From Acidimicrobiia bacterium (GTDB taxonomy: Bacteria > Actinomycetota > Acidimicrobiia > Acidimicrobiales > Ilumatobacteraceae): a DNA stretch of 14,390 nucleotides. The notes beneath the pieces are model-generated. The model was not told where the DNA came from. It worked only from the letters and a program-made list of their open reading frames with translations, and searched no databases. How positions within the stretch are numbered: position 1 is the first letter of the stretch; each line of letters begins with the position of its first letter. The stretch is taken from the NCBI GenBank assembly GCA_013815505.1, contig JACDGA010000015.1, positions 1 through 14,390 of the forward strand. The letters run 5' to 3'. The position numbers were made by a program, and so were the translations under genes. This document shows positions 8,859 through 14,390 of the stretch, one piece after another.

Positions 8859-8907
8859 AACTGGAGGCTGGAGATCGCGGGATAACGCGTTCGGCGACCT
8901 CCAGAAC
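8859..8907 (-). repeat. 49-bp hairpin element, copy B (inverted)
   Basis: Read on the minus strand, this stretch aligns without gaps to copy A at 8025-8073 (34 of 49 identical). It starts six bases upstream of the SDR ATG and ends 13 bases from the cyclophilin stop. The two copies thus bracket the SDR gene as inverted repeats. Confidence 0.55.
8868..8904. terminator. Hairpin after the cyclophilin gene
   Basis: CTGGAGATCGC (8868-8878) pairs with GCGACCTCCAG (8894-8904): 10 of 11 pairs plus one G-U in the minus-strand RNA, with a 15-base loop. A second CTGGAGG (8861-8867) could pair with the same CCTCCAG arm as an alternative. It is placed to stop cyclophilin transcripts before the SDR gene. 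No T-tract. Confidence 0.5.
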
Positions 8908-8919
8908 GAAGGGGACGCA

Positions 8920-9480
8920 TCAGTCGTCGGCGACGGTGATGGTGACCGAGTTGATGACGACGTCGTCTTTCGGTTTGTCGCCGCTGGCGGTGGGGACCCG
9001 CTGCATCTGGTCGAGGACCTCGAGGCCCTTCACGATCTGACCGAACAAGCTGTACTGCGGCGGCAGGCCGACGCCAGAGGCGCCGGAGACGAGGAAGAAC
9101 TGGCTGCCGTTCGTGTTGGGTCCGGCGTTGGCCATGGCCACCGAGCCGATCTGGTACTCGCCCTGGCGCGGGAGCTCGTCGGCGAACTTGTAGCCGGGTC
9201 CACCACGGCCGGTGCCGGTGGGGTCGCCGCCCTGGCACATGAACCCGTTGATGATGCGGTGGAAGATGACGCCGTCGTAGTAGTGCTGCAGGGCGAGGAA
9301 GACGAAGTTGTTGACGGTCGACGGCGCTTTCGCAGCGTCGAGCGCGATGACGATCTCGCCGAGCGACGTGTCGAGCGTGGCGGAGTAGCGCTTGGAGGGA
9401 TCGATGCCCATCTCGGGCGCCTCTGAGAACTTCTGCTGTCGTGGCGCCGAGCCATCGAGCGCGGGGAAAGGGGTAGCCAT
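8920..9480 (-). CDS. Cyclophilin-type peptidyl-prolyl cis-trans isomerase
   Basis: Protein-folding catalyst interconverting cis and trans prolyl bonds, probably cytoplasmic since no signal peptide is seen. The 186 residues contain a 30-residue polar lead (with MGIDPSKRYSATLDTSLG) and then the cyclophilin barrel. Visible are FHRIINGFMCQGGD (73-86) with the catalytic arginine R75 and Q83, the GTGRGGPGYKF loop (89-99), SQFF (126-129), and LFGQIVKG (145-152). The tryptophan that gives eukaryotic cyclophilins strong cyclosporin binding is replaced (G138 by alignment), as in many bacterial members. Start is ATG at 9480. The frame stays open to 9780, but the upstream part runs through repeat DNA and looks non-coding. 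It is a single-gene unit with hairpins on both sides. Confidence 0.94.
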   Translation of the reverse strand: MATPFPALDGSAPRQQKFSEAPEMGIDPSKRYSATLDTSLGEIVIALDAAKAPSTVNNFVFLALQHYYDGVIFHRIINGFMCQGGDPTGTGRGGPGYKFADELPRQGEYQIGSVAMANAGPNTNGSQFFLVSGASGVGLPPQYSLFGQIVKGLEVLDQMQRVPTASGDKPKDDVVINSVTITVADD

Positions 9481-9522
9481 GACCCTCGACCCTATGCCCC
9501 ATCCCCCACGATCCACCCCACC

Positions 9523-9575
9523 ACCGTCTGGGCGGGATTCGTCCCACGACACGGTCTGGGCGGGATCCGTTCCAC
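9523..9575 (+). repeat. Tandem 25-bp direct repeat upstream of the cyclophilin gene
   Basis: Two copies, at 9523-9547 and 9551-9575, are identical at 22 of 25 positions with a 28-bp period. Both contain TCTGGGCGGGAT, the left arm of the double-hairpin element that follows. Either copy could pair with the right arm at 9586-9598. This suggests a partial duplication or remnant of a third element copy. Confidence 0.65.
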
Positions 9576-9633
9576 CTGCTGAAAGGGATCCCGCCCAGCC
9601 ACCGTTCGACCCGGACCGGATGCCGGCCGGGTC
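9556..9633 (+). repeat. 78-bp double-hairpin element, copy 1
   Basis: Hairpin one is a perfect 13-bp inverted repeat: CTGGGCGGGATCC (9556-9568) and its complement (9586-9598), with a 17-base loop. Hairpin two is GACCCGG (9608-9614) with CCGGGTC (9627-9633), containing a second CCGG/CCGG stem. The last two bases overlap the stop codon of the DUF559 gene. Copy 2 at 10603-10680 has the same length and spacing, with 57 of 78 identities concentrated in the stems. On the minus strand it directly follows a gene end, so it may act as a terminator or mRNA stabiliser. Confidence 0.75.
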
Positions 9634-10555
9634 ATGCGACAAGGAGGTGCGGGGCCCAGCGGCCGACTGCCTCGCGGATGCGGGACGCCGTGGCGGCGGG
9701 GCGCCGAACGATCGCTGCGTACGTGAACCGCAGGGTGACGAACCCGGCCACGGTGTGCGCTGCGTCTCTGGCCCGGTCACGCTCGAACGTGGCGTGGTCG
9801 AGCCCGTGTGTCGCCCATCCGTCGCACTCGATGAGGATCGGCGAACCGACGATCCGGAAGTCCACCTCGTAGTCGCTCACGACCGGGTGGAACTCGACGG
9901 CGGGAAGGTGGAAACGCGCCACGAGATCCCGCATCGCCAGTTCAAGCACGCTGTCCGCCGGCCGACCGTCGAGCAGCCAACCCTGGAGGGCGTTGCGGAA
10001 GACGACGATCCCGGTGCGCCCGGGTCCGGAGTGACGGGCGACCCCGTCGTCGAGCGCTCGAACCGACGCCAGCTTCGCCGACAGCACGTGCCCGACGGCG
10101 CCCGGCATGGCAGACGGGTCGACGGCGCCGAGATCGCACAATGTCCGCACGATGTTCGTGGTGGGGATGCACATCCGGCGTGCAGGCGCGAGATCACGCC
10201 GATCCCGAGGGCGATGGACGACGATTTCCGGACCGAGGTCCGCCTCGTGCGTTCGGATCGGCAAGATGACGTCGACGGGATCGTCGCCCGGCCGAGGGAT
10301 CCCCCACAGTGCCGCCGCCGTGCGATGGGAGGCGAGCGCGTCCGGTCCCGAGGCCAGGACGGCGCCGATCAGGTGTTGCAGGCGCGTCGGCTCGCTGCCG
10401 ACGATGCGAGCGACACCCGGGTACATCCGCTCCACCAGGCCGCGATCGTGCGCGCGGTACCAGGCGCTGGGGCTGATGCCAGCGTGCTGCGCGGCGGTGA
10501 TCGTCACGACTCCGTGATGGCGGCTGGCGAACGGCTCGATGAGACGAAGATCCAT
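9632..10555 (-). CDS. AbiEi-like N-terminal domain / DUF559 (Vsr-like nuclease fold) protein
   Basis: Protein of 307 residues. Residues about 10-60 (GVVTITAAQHAGISPSAWYR, then YPGVARIVG) resemble the winged-helix of AbiEi-type antitoxin-like proteins. Residues 60-145 continue that family, with the SHRTAAALWGIP segment. The C-terminal part (about 200-300) matches DUF559, a Vsr/PD-(D/E)xK-like fold: E205, VDFRI with D232, ECDG with E243 and D245, H250, and R259-D260-R261 followed by VTLRFTY. Such fusions are common and mostly uncharacterised in actinobacteria. No partner toxin gene such as AbiEii is adjacent, so a functional toxin-antitoxin pair is not supported here. The start ATG at 10555 has no clear ribosome site. 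It is flanked by two direct copies of the 78-bp element. DNA or RNA cleavage is possible but unproven. Confidence 0.85.
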   Translation of the reverse strand: MDLRLIEPFASRHHGVVTITAAQHAGISPSAWYRAHDRGLVERMYPGVARIVGSEPTRLQHLIGAVLASGPDALASHRTAAALWGIPRPGDDPVDVILPIRTHEADLGPEIVVHRPRDRRDLAPARRMCIPTTNIVRTLCDLGAVDPSAMPGAVGHVLSAKLASVRALDDGVARHSGPGRTGIVVFRNALQGWLLDGRPADSVLELAMRDLVARFHLPAVEFHPVVSDYEVDFRIVGSPILIECDGWATHGLDHATFERDRARDAAHTVAGFVTLRFTYAAIVRRPAATASRIREAVGRWAPHLLVA

Positions 10556-10602
10556 GGCCCGATGAGGCGCTCGACCGCGACGATTTCGGAAGTCGTGACG
10601 CT

Positions 10603-10680
10603 CTGGGCGGGGAATCTGTCAGCAGTTGCGACGGATCCCGCCCAGACCGTGTACGACCCGGGCCGGAGACCGGCCGGGTC
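10603..10680 (+). repeat. 78-bp double-hairpin element, copy 2
   Basis: CTGGGCGGG (10603-10611) pairs with CCCGCCCAG (10637-10645). After the same nine-base spacer as copy 1, GACCCGG (10655-10661) pairs with CCGGGTC (10674-10680) around an inner CCGG/CCGG stem. It ends four bases from the stop codon of the binding-protein gene, so on the minus strand it follows that gene directly. The second hairpin is 23 of 26 identical to copy 1; loops differ. Confidence 0.75.
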
Positions 10681-10684
10681 GGGG

Positions 10685-12202
10685 TCAGTTGTTGAGGGTG
10701 TTGTAGTTGCGGATGAGGCGGTTGGCCTGTGAGGCGGCCTTCTTCAGTTCGGCCGCCGGATCGCCGCCGTTGAGGATCGCCCCGACGGCGTTGGAGTTCG
10801 TCGCGCGGATCTCGCGCAGCGGACCGATGACGGGACCGAAGGCCGAGGGATCCTCGGTCGAGGCGTTCAGCTGGTCGTAGGCGACCTTGAAGCGCGGGTC
10901 GTCGTCGTACGTCGAGCGCAGCGGTTCGAGGTCGATCGCATCGCTGCGGACGGGCACGTACCCGGTGCGCGACGCCCACGTCGACTGCACCTCGGCCGAC
11001 ACGGCGTACTCCACGAAGTCCCACGCCGCTGCCGTCTGCTCGTCGGCCTTGTCGGCCACGACGTACAGCGACGCCCCACCGAGCAGCACCCCGGGCTGTG
11101 TCGCCGGACCCGGCATCGGGCCGACACCGAACTGCTCGGACGTGATGCCCGGCACGAGCCCACCGTCGAGGGTCGTGATGAGCGTCCCGAGCGCGGCCGA
11201 CGTGCCGATCGTCATCGCCGCCGGCCGCTTCGGATCGGCGAGCTTCAGGAACGAGTCGTACCCCGACGGGTTCGCCCCGACATGGGCGGCGAGCCCGTCG
11301 TCGACGAGCTTGCGCACCTGGCTCAGCAGGTCGACGCCGAACTGGTCGTCGTAGAGCACCTGCGTGGCGGGCGCCGAGCGGCCGTTGGCGTTGTCGGCGT
11401 ACAGCTTCTTACCCTTGGCGAACCACTGCTCGAGGAACCACCCGCCGCCGTTGTCCTGACCGGAGTCGAGCGCGATCCCCGTCCCGGACGCGCCGCTGTC
11501 GACGAGGCGTTGCGAGTAGCGACGGATCTCCTCCAGCGTCTCGGGCGGCTTGTTGGGATCGAGCCCGGCCTCGCGGAACATCTTCTTGTTGAAGTAGAGG
11601 ACAGGTCCCGACACGTTGAACGGCATCCCCCACAGAACGCCGCCCGTCACGTAGGCGCTTCGCACCCGCGGCAGGAACGCCGACATGTCGAAGTCCGACT
11701 CGTTGACGCAGACGTCGGCAGGGACGACCGACTCCGAATCGACCATCTGGGCGAGCATGTACTCGGGCATCAGCACCAGCTCGGGCCGCCCGTCGGCGCC
11801 GCTCTGCAGGTACTTGTCGATCGTCTCGTTGTAGCCGCCCTGGTTCTGCAACCGCACCCTGACCCGGTCCTGGCTGTCGTGGTACCCGGCGACGAGATCC
11901 TTGAGCGCCTCCTCGCTCTCGCCCCCCAGCCCGTGCCAGTACGTGATCTCCACTGGGTCGTCGCCGTCACCGAGCGCGTCGACGGGGCACTCGGGCAGAT
12001 CGGCGAACGGCGTCGTCGTGGTGGTCGCAGGGATGGTGGGTGGCAACGTCTCGCCGGGCGCGGCCGTCTGTGGCGGCGATGGGGTGGTGGGGTCGATGCC
12101 GGCATCGAGGATCGGGTCGCCCGACGAGCAGGCGGCGGCCACGACCGCAGCGAACGCGACCACCATCGCTAGCCGCCGGCGTCGTGCCACGAACGCGCTC
12201 AT
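10685..12202 (-). CDS. ABC transporter substrate-binding lipoprotein, UgpB-like (family 1)
   Basis: Extracellular lipid-anchored receptor feeding the two permeases encoded upstream. The 505-residue precursor has an arginine-rich N-terminus, a hydrophobic stretch at 11-24 and a lipobox ending in C25 (VAAAC). A Thr/Pro-rich tether covers about 38-66. The binding domain starts near 83 with EITYWHGLGGE. It contains GGYNETIDKYL, PFNVSGPVLYFNKK, REAGLDPNKPPETL, and near the end AAWDFVEYAVSAEVQSTWA followed by TGYVPVRSDA. These resemble glycerol-3-phosphate binding proteins of the UgpB group, but family 1 members also bind sugars, so the ligand is open. ATG 12202 is chosen because its lipoprotein signal begins there and it overlaps the permease stop as ATGA; a longer frame to 12412 lies within the permease gene. 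It is the last gene of the operon. Confidence 0.94.
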   Translation of the reverse strand: MSAFVARRRRLAMVVAFAAVVAAACSSGDPILDAGIDPTTPSPPQTAAPGETLPPTIPATTTTTPFADLPECPVDALGDGDDPVEITYWHGLGGESEEALKDLVAGYHDSQDRVRVRLQNQGGYNETIDKYLQSGADGRPELVLMPEYMLAQMVDSESVVPADVCVNESDFDMSAFLPRVRSAYVTGGVLWGMPFNVSGPVLYFNKKMFREAGLDPNKPPETLEEIRRYSQRLVDSGASGTGIALDSGQDNGGGWFLEQWFAKGKKLYADNANGRSAPATQVLYDDQFGVDLLSQVRKLVDDGLAAHVGANPSGYDSFLKLADPKRPAAMTIGTSAALGTLITTLDGGLVPGITSEQFGVGPMPGPATQPGVLLGGASLYVVADKADEQTAAAWDFVEYAVSAEVQSTWASRTGYVPVRSDAIDLEPLRSTYDDDPRFKVAYDQLNASTEDPSAFGPVIGPLREIRATNSNAVGAILNGGDPAAELKKAASQANRLIRNYNTLNN

Positions 12203-13047
12203 CCCTTCACCGCGCCTGCGGTGAGACCGCGCACGAGTTGGCGCTGGAAGATCAGCAGCACGGCGGCCACCGGGATCGCAGCGATGACCGTGCCGGCCTG
12301 GATCAGGTTGGGCTCGTCGATGCCCGCCGCTGCGAGCTGCTTCAGTCCACTCTGCACGGTGCGCCACTCCTCCTCGTCGGCGACGAGCACCGGCCAGAGA
12401 TACATGTTCCACGTCGACAAGAACGCGAACAGCGCCATCGCACCGATCGTCGGCCGCACGAGCGGGATCGCCACGTGGCGCAGGAACCCGAGATGACCGA
12501 CTCCGTCGATGGTGGCGGCGTCACGCATGTCGCGCGGCAGCTGCAAGAACACCTGGCGCATCAGGAACGTGCCGAACGCCGTGGCGAGGAACGGCACGGC
12601 GAGTCCTTGGTACGAGTTCTTCCAGCCGAGTGAGTCGATGGTCTGCAAGTTCACCACCATTGTCGCCTCGATGGGGATCAGCAACGTGGCGAGGAAGGCG
12701 AAGAAGATGACGTTGCGCCCCGGGAAGCGCAGGAACGAGAAGGCGTACGCCGAGAGCACGGCCGTGACCACCTGCATGAACGTCACCACGAGGGCGACGA
12801 CTGCGCTGTTGAGCAGGTAGCGATCGAGGTTGCCGCGCTCCCATGCGTTGCGCAGCACGTCGAGCGTGAACGAGTCGGGCACGAGCGGGTTGTCGAGCAC
12901 CTTGTCGCCCGGCTTCAGGGAGGCGATCACCGTCGTGTACACGGGGAACAGCACGATGACGCTGACGACGACGAGCAGCGCGTAGCGCGGCGCCATCCGC
13001 CAGCCGGTGACGCGATCGATCTCGAGGCCCTGGTGCTCAGTCGCCAT
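12199..13047 (-). CDS. ABC transporter permease, UgpE/MalG-like
   Basis: Second membrane subunit of the importer, 282 residues as is typical for MalG/UgpE. About six helices are visible, near 21-42, 80-103, 113-133, 148-166, 202-222 and 248-268. The ATPase-docking EAA loop is residues 176-199 (DAATIDGVGHLGFLRHVAIP), with the conserved D181-G182. The start ATG at 13047 is fixed by AGGAGGG six bases upstream and overlaps the end of the first permease gene by 11 bp. Its stop overlaps the binding-protein start (ATGA). The frame continues upstream to 13143, but only through cysteine/serine/arginine-rich shadow sequence of the other permease. Confidence 0.94.
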   Translation of the reverse strand: MATEHQGLEIDRVTGWRMAPRYALLVVVSVIVLFPVYTTVIASLKPGDKVLDNPLVPDSFTLDVLRNAWERGNLDRYLLNSAVVALVVTFMQVVTAVLSAYAFSFLRFPGRNVIFFAFLATLLIPIEATMVVNLQTIDSLGWKNSYQGLAVPFLATAFGTFLMRQVFLQLPRDMRDAATIDGVGHLGFLRHVAIPLVRPTIGAMALFAFLSTWNMYLWPVLVADEEEWRTVQSGLKQLAAAGIDEPNLIQAGTVIAAIPVAAVLLIFQRQLVRGLTAGAVKG

Positions 13048-13969
13048 AGTGCACCCTCCTGCCGAAGCCGCGCAGCTGCAGTGCGGCGAGCACGAGCAGG
13101 ATGACGAACAACCAGACGGCCGTCGTCGCCTGCAGCCCCGCATCGCTGCGCACGACCGACGAATCGCCGTACACGAGGTACGTCACCGTGGTCGTCGACT
13201 GCTGCGGGTCGGGCCCGCCATCGGTGAGCAGGTCGATCTCGCCGTATGCCTGGAAGGCACGGGACGTGAGCACCACCACCACGAACAGCAGCGTCGGCCC
13301 GAGCATCGGCAGCGTCACGCTCCAGAAGCGACGGAACCCGCCGGCGCCATCGATCGCTGCTGCCTCGTGCAGGTCAGCGGGGATTCCCTGTAACCCGGCC
13401 GTCACGAGGATGAACGTGAAGCCAAGCCCTGCCCACACGCTGGACATCGCCACCGACGTCAGCGCGGTGCCCGGGTCGCGCAGCAGTCCCGGCTCCTTCA
13501 CGACGCCGAACAGGTCCTCCACCCAGCCGATGTTGGGGATGACGCCGACGTCGGGCTGCAGCAAGAAGAACCACATCAGGCTCGCCACAGCCACCGACGT
13601 CGCCACGGTGGAGGAGAAGATCGCGCGGAAGATGCCGATGCCGCGCAGGTAGCGGTCGGCGAGCATCGCAAGGGCGATGCCGAGCGCGAGCCCGATCGGT
13701 ACGACGAGCAGCGTGAACTTGCCGGTCACCCACAGAGCCTGCTGGAACTCCTCGCTGCGCCACACGTCGCTGTACTGATCCCACCCTGTGGTGACGCAGC
13801 GCGTCGCCGACTCGTTGCACCGCTGACGACCGAGCGAGACGGTCTTCACCAACGGGTAGACGAGGAACGCTCCGAGTACGAGCGCCGACGGCGCGATCAT
13901 CACCAGCCCGGTAGGGAGATCTCGCCATTGCCACCCGGCGTCGCGCATCCGCCGGCGAAGGAACCCCAC
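13037..13969 (-). CDS. ABC transporter permease, UgpA/MalF-like
   Basis: First membrane subunit of the importer, 310 residues. Helices are visible near 20-43, 80-104, 114-137, 168-192, 222-240 and 280-300. The EAA loop is residues 202-225 (EAAAIDGAGGFRRFWSVTLP), with the canonical E202-A-A and D207-G208, and LLTDGGP (247-253) is the family's late periplasmic motif. An extracytoplasmic loop carries two cysteines (C51 and C58) that could form a disulphide. The GTG at 13969 gives the longest plausible product; an in-frame ATG at 13948 would remove seven residues, and neither has a convincing ribosome site. It leads the operon, about 100 bp behind a LacI-type operator-like sequence. No ATPase gene is present in the operon. 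Confidence 0.93.
   Translation of the reverse strand: MGFLRRRMRDAGWQWRDLPTGLVMIAPSALVLGAFLVYPLVKTVSLGRQRCNESATRCVTTGWDQYSDVWRSEEFQQALWVTGKFTLLVVPIGLALGIALAMLADRYLRGIGIFRAIFSSTVATSVAVASLMWFFLLQPDVGVIPNIGWVEDLFGVVKEPGLLRDPGTALTSVAMSSVWAGLGFTFILVTAGLQGIPADLHEAAAIDGAGGFRRFWSVTLPMLGPTLLFVVVVLTSRAFQAYGEIDLLTDGGPDPQQSTTTVTYLVYGDSSVVRSDAGLQATTAVWLFVILLVLAALQLRGFGRRVHYGD
13054..13060 (-). promoter_or_regulatory. Ribosome binding site of the UgpE-like permease
   Basis: AGGAGGG on the minus strand, six bases before the ATG at 13047 and inside the end of the preceding permease gene. It decides the 282-residue start. Confidence 0.8.
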
Positions 13970-14011
13970 GAGGCGTGAGCGTAGGCGACGCGCCGTCCGC
14001 GCCGGAGTCTG

Positions 14012-14054
14012 CTGAGGTCCGCCGACGCGTTCTGCGGCGCAATGCCGACCTCAG
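14012..14054 (-). promoter_or_regulatory. Stem-loop in the putative 5' leader of the importer operon
   Basis: CTGAGGTC and GACCTCAG form a perfect 8-bp outer stem. CGCCG and CGGCG form a 5-bp inner stem with a 10-base loop, leaving a single 7-base bulge on one side. It lies between the operator-like site and the first gene, about 43 bases from the GTG at 13969. It may be a regulatory or stabilising leader structure; it matches no riboswitch class I can name. Confidence 0.45.
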
Positions 14055-14068
14055 AGGAGCCCTATATG

Positions 14069-14082
14069 ACGAAACGGTTACA
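14069..14082 (-). promoter_or_regulatory. LacI-family operator-like sequence upstream of the importer operon
   Basis: On the minus strand, TGTAACCGTTTCGT matches the common LacI-type palindrome TGTAAACGTTTACA at 10 of 14 positions, including the central CG. The left half is nearly perfect and the right half degenerate. An AT-rich CATATA (14068-14063), a possible -10 box, follows directly, so a bound repressor would cover the promoter. The pattern suits carbohydrate-type importers; no LacI gene is in the window. Confidence 0.4.
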
Positions 14083-14145
14083 ATGACGCTCGCGGGCCGG
14101 CTCGGAGAAGCGCTCCACGTTCTGGACGGCGCGAGCCACGCGCTG

Positions 14146-14167
14146 ATCTGGCAGGGATTCGCCAGAT
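14146..14167. promoter_or_regulatory. 7-bp inverted repeat upstream of the right-edge gene
   Basis: ATCTGGC (14146-14152) and GCCAGAT (14161-14167) are perfect inverted repeats separated by eight bases. The right half overlaps GATACT (14165-14170), a possible -10 box for the GTG at 14180. It could be an operator or a chance palindrome. Confidence 0.35.
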
Positions 14168-14179
14168 ACTCTCGGTTCT

Positions 14180-14390
14180 GTGGATCCCGACGACCTCGAC
14201 GGCATCGAGCGAGACCTCGTCGAGGCGGAACGCACGCTCGAGCGTCTCGACGACGGTTCGTTCTGGACCGATGTCACCCAGCCCGTGCCGGTGGCCGGCG
14301 GCGACGATCGTGACCCCGACTCGGCGAACGAGCCGGGGCGCGACGGGGCACGACCCGAGGTGCACGACGACGTCGGCAACCCCGGTGACG
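14180..14390 (+). CDS. Small acidic protein, TraR/DksA-like N-terminal part, truncated by window
   Basis: The frame from GTG 14180 stays open to the right edge (70 codons visible) and has an in-frame stop upstream at 14144. The product starts with an acidic helix (DPDDLDGIERDLVEAERTL) followed by ERLDDGSFWTD. That resembles the coiled coil and the ALxRLDxGxY segment before the zinc finger in TraR/DksA proteins. The zinc-finger cysteines are not seen where expected; VTQPVPVAGG and an Asp/Gly-rich tail follow. So this is either a zinc-less actinobacterial relative or another small acidic protein. No ribosome site precedes the GTG, and a possible -10 ends ten bases upstream, which would make the mRNA nearly leaderless. 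Minus-strand frames here (14078-14365) are arginine-rich shadows. Confidence 0.5.
   Translation, partial: MDPDDLDGIERDLVEAERTLERLDDGSFWTDVTQPVPVAGGDDRDPDSANEPGRDGARPEVHDDVGNPGD

Noticed and set aside
8025..8907. Insertion-sequence terminal inverted repeats around the SDR gene
   Set aside because: No transposase is encoded between them and no flanking target-site duplication is evident. Kept only as a repeat observation.
9481..9780. N-terminal extension of the cyclophilin (start at 9780)
   Set aside because: It runs through the tandem and hairpin repeats and into the DUF559 gene. The ATG at 9480 gives a product with the expected actinobacterial N-terminus.
9556..10680. Integron attC sites or gene cassette flanking the DUF559 gene
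   Set aside because: The elements follow stop codons and are hairpin-rich like attC, but no GTTRRRY or RYYYAAC core boxes and no integrase gene were found.
12203..12412. N-terminal extension of the binding protein
   Set aside because: It lies within the permease gene in another frame and would hide the lipoprotein signal peptide that begins at 12202.

Overview
The window is a GC-rich bacterial chromosome segment. GTG starts, short overlaps between genes, a luciferase-like enzyme of a putative F420 family, and a cyclophilin and acidic DksA-like protein of actinobacterial style all point to an actinobacterium. An Acidimicrobiia (Ilumatobacter-like) origin is my guess from general resemblance, not a proven placement.

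Left part (1-6507, minus strand): a six-gene catabolic and transport operon, read right to left. It encodes beta-ureidopropionase, dihydropyrimidinase, CoA-acylating (methyl)malonate-semialdehyde dehydrogenase, a luciferase-like (LLM) oxidoreductase, an SsuC/TauC-type ABC permease, and its ATPase, which runs off the left edge. Together these cover steps 2 and 3 and the final oxidation of the reductive uracil/thymine pathway (dihydropyrimidine, then N-carbamoyl-beta-amino acid, then beta-amino acid, then semialdehyde to acyl-CoA), plus an uptake system. Neither a classical dihydropyrimidine dehydrogenase nor a beta-alanine aminotransferase is present in the window. The LLM enzyme therefore becomes a candidate for the ring-reduction or another pathway-specific step. 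A MocR-type regulator (GntR winged helix plus aminotransferase-like domain) is divergently transcribed from 6628. The 120-bp gap holds two face-to-face promoter candidates whose -35 boxes share the same bases inside a short palindrome.

Middle part (8020-10684, minus strand): three apparently independent genes. These are a short-chain dehydrogenase bracketed by inverted copies of a 49-bp hairpin element, a cytoplasmic cyclophilin, and a two-domain protein (AbiEi-like N-terminus, DUF559/Vsr-like nuclease-fold C-terminus) bracketed by two direct copies of a 78-bp double-hairpin element.

Right part (10685-13969, minus strand): a compact UgpA/UgpE/UgpB-like ABC importer operon with the order permease, permease, lipoprotein binding protein. 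No ATPase gene lies with it. Its upstream region holds a LacI-type operator-like sequence and a strong stem-loop placed where the 5' leader should be. Diverging from it at the right edge is the start of a small acidic, coiled-coil-like protein (TraR/DksA-like), truncated by the window. No RNA genes, CRISPR arrays, insertion sequences or gene-free stretches over 300 bp were seen.
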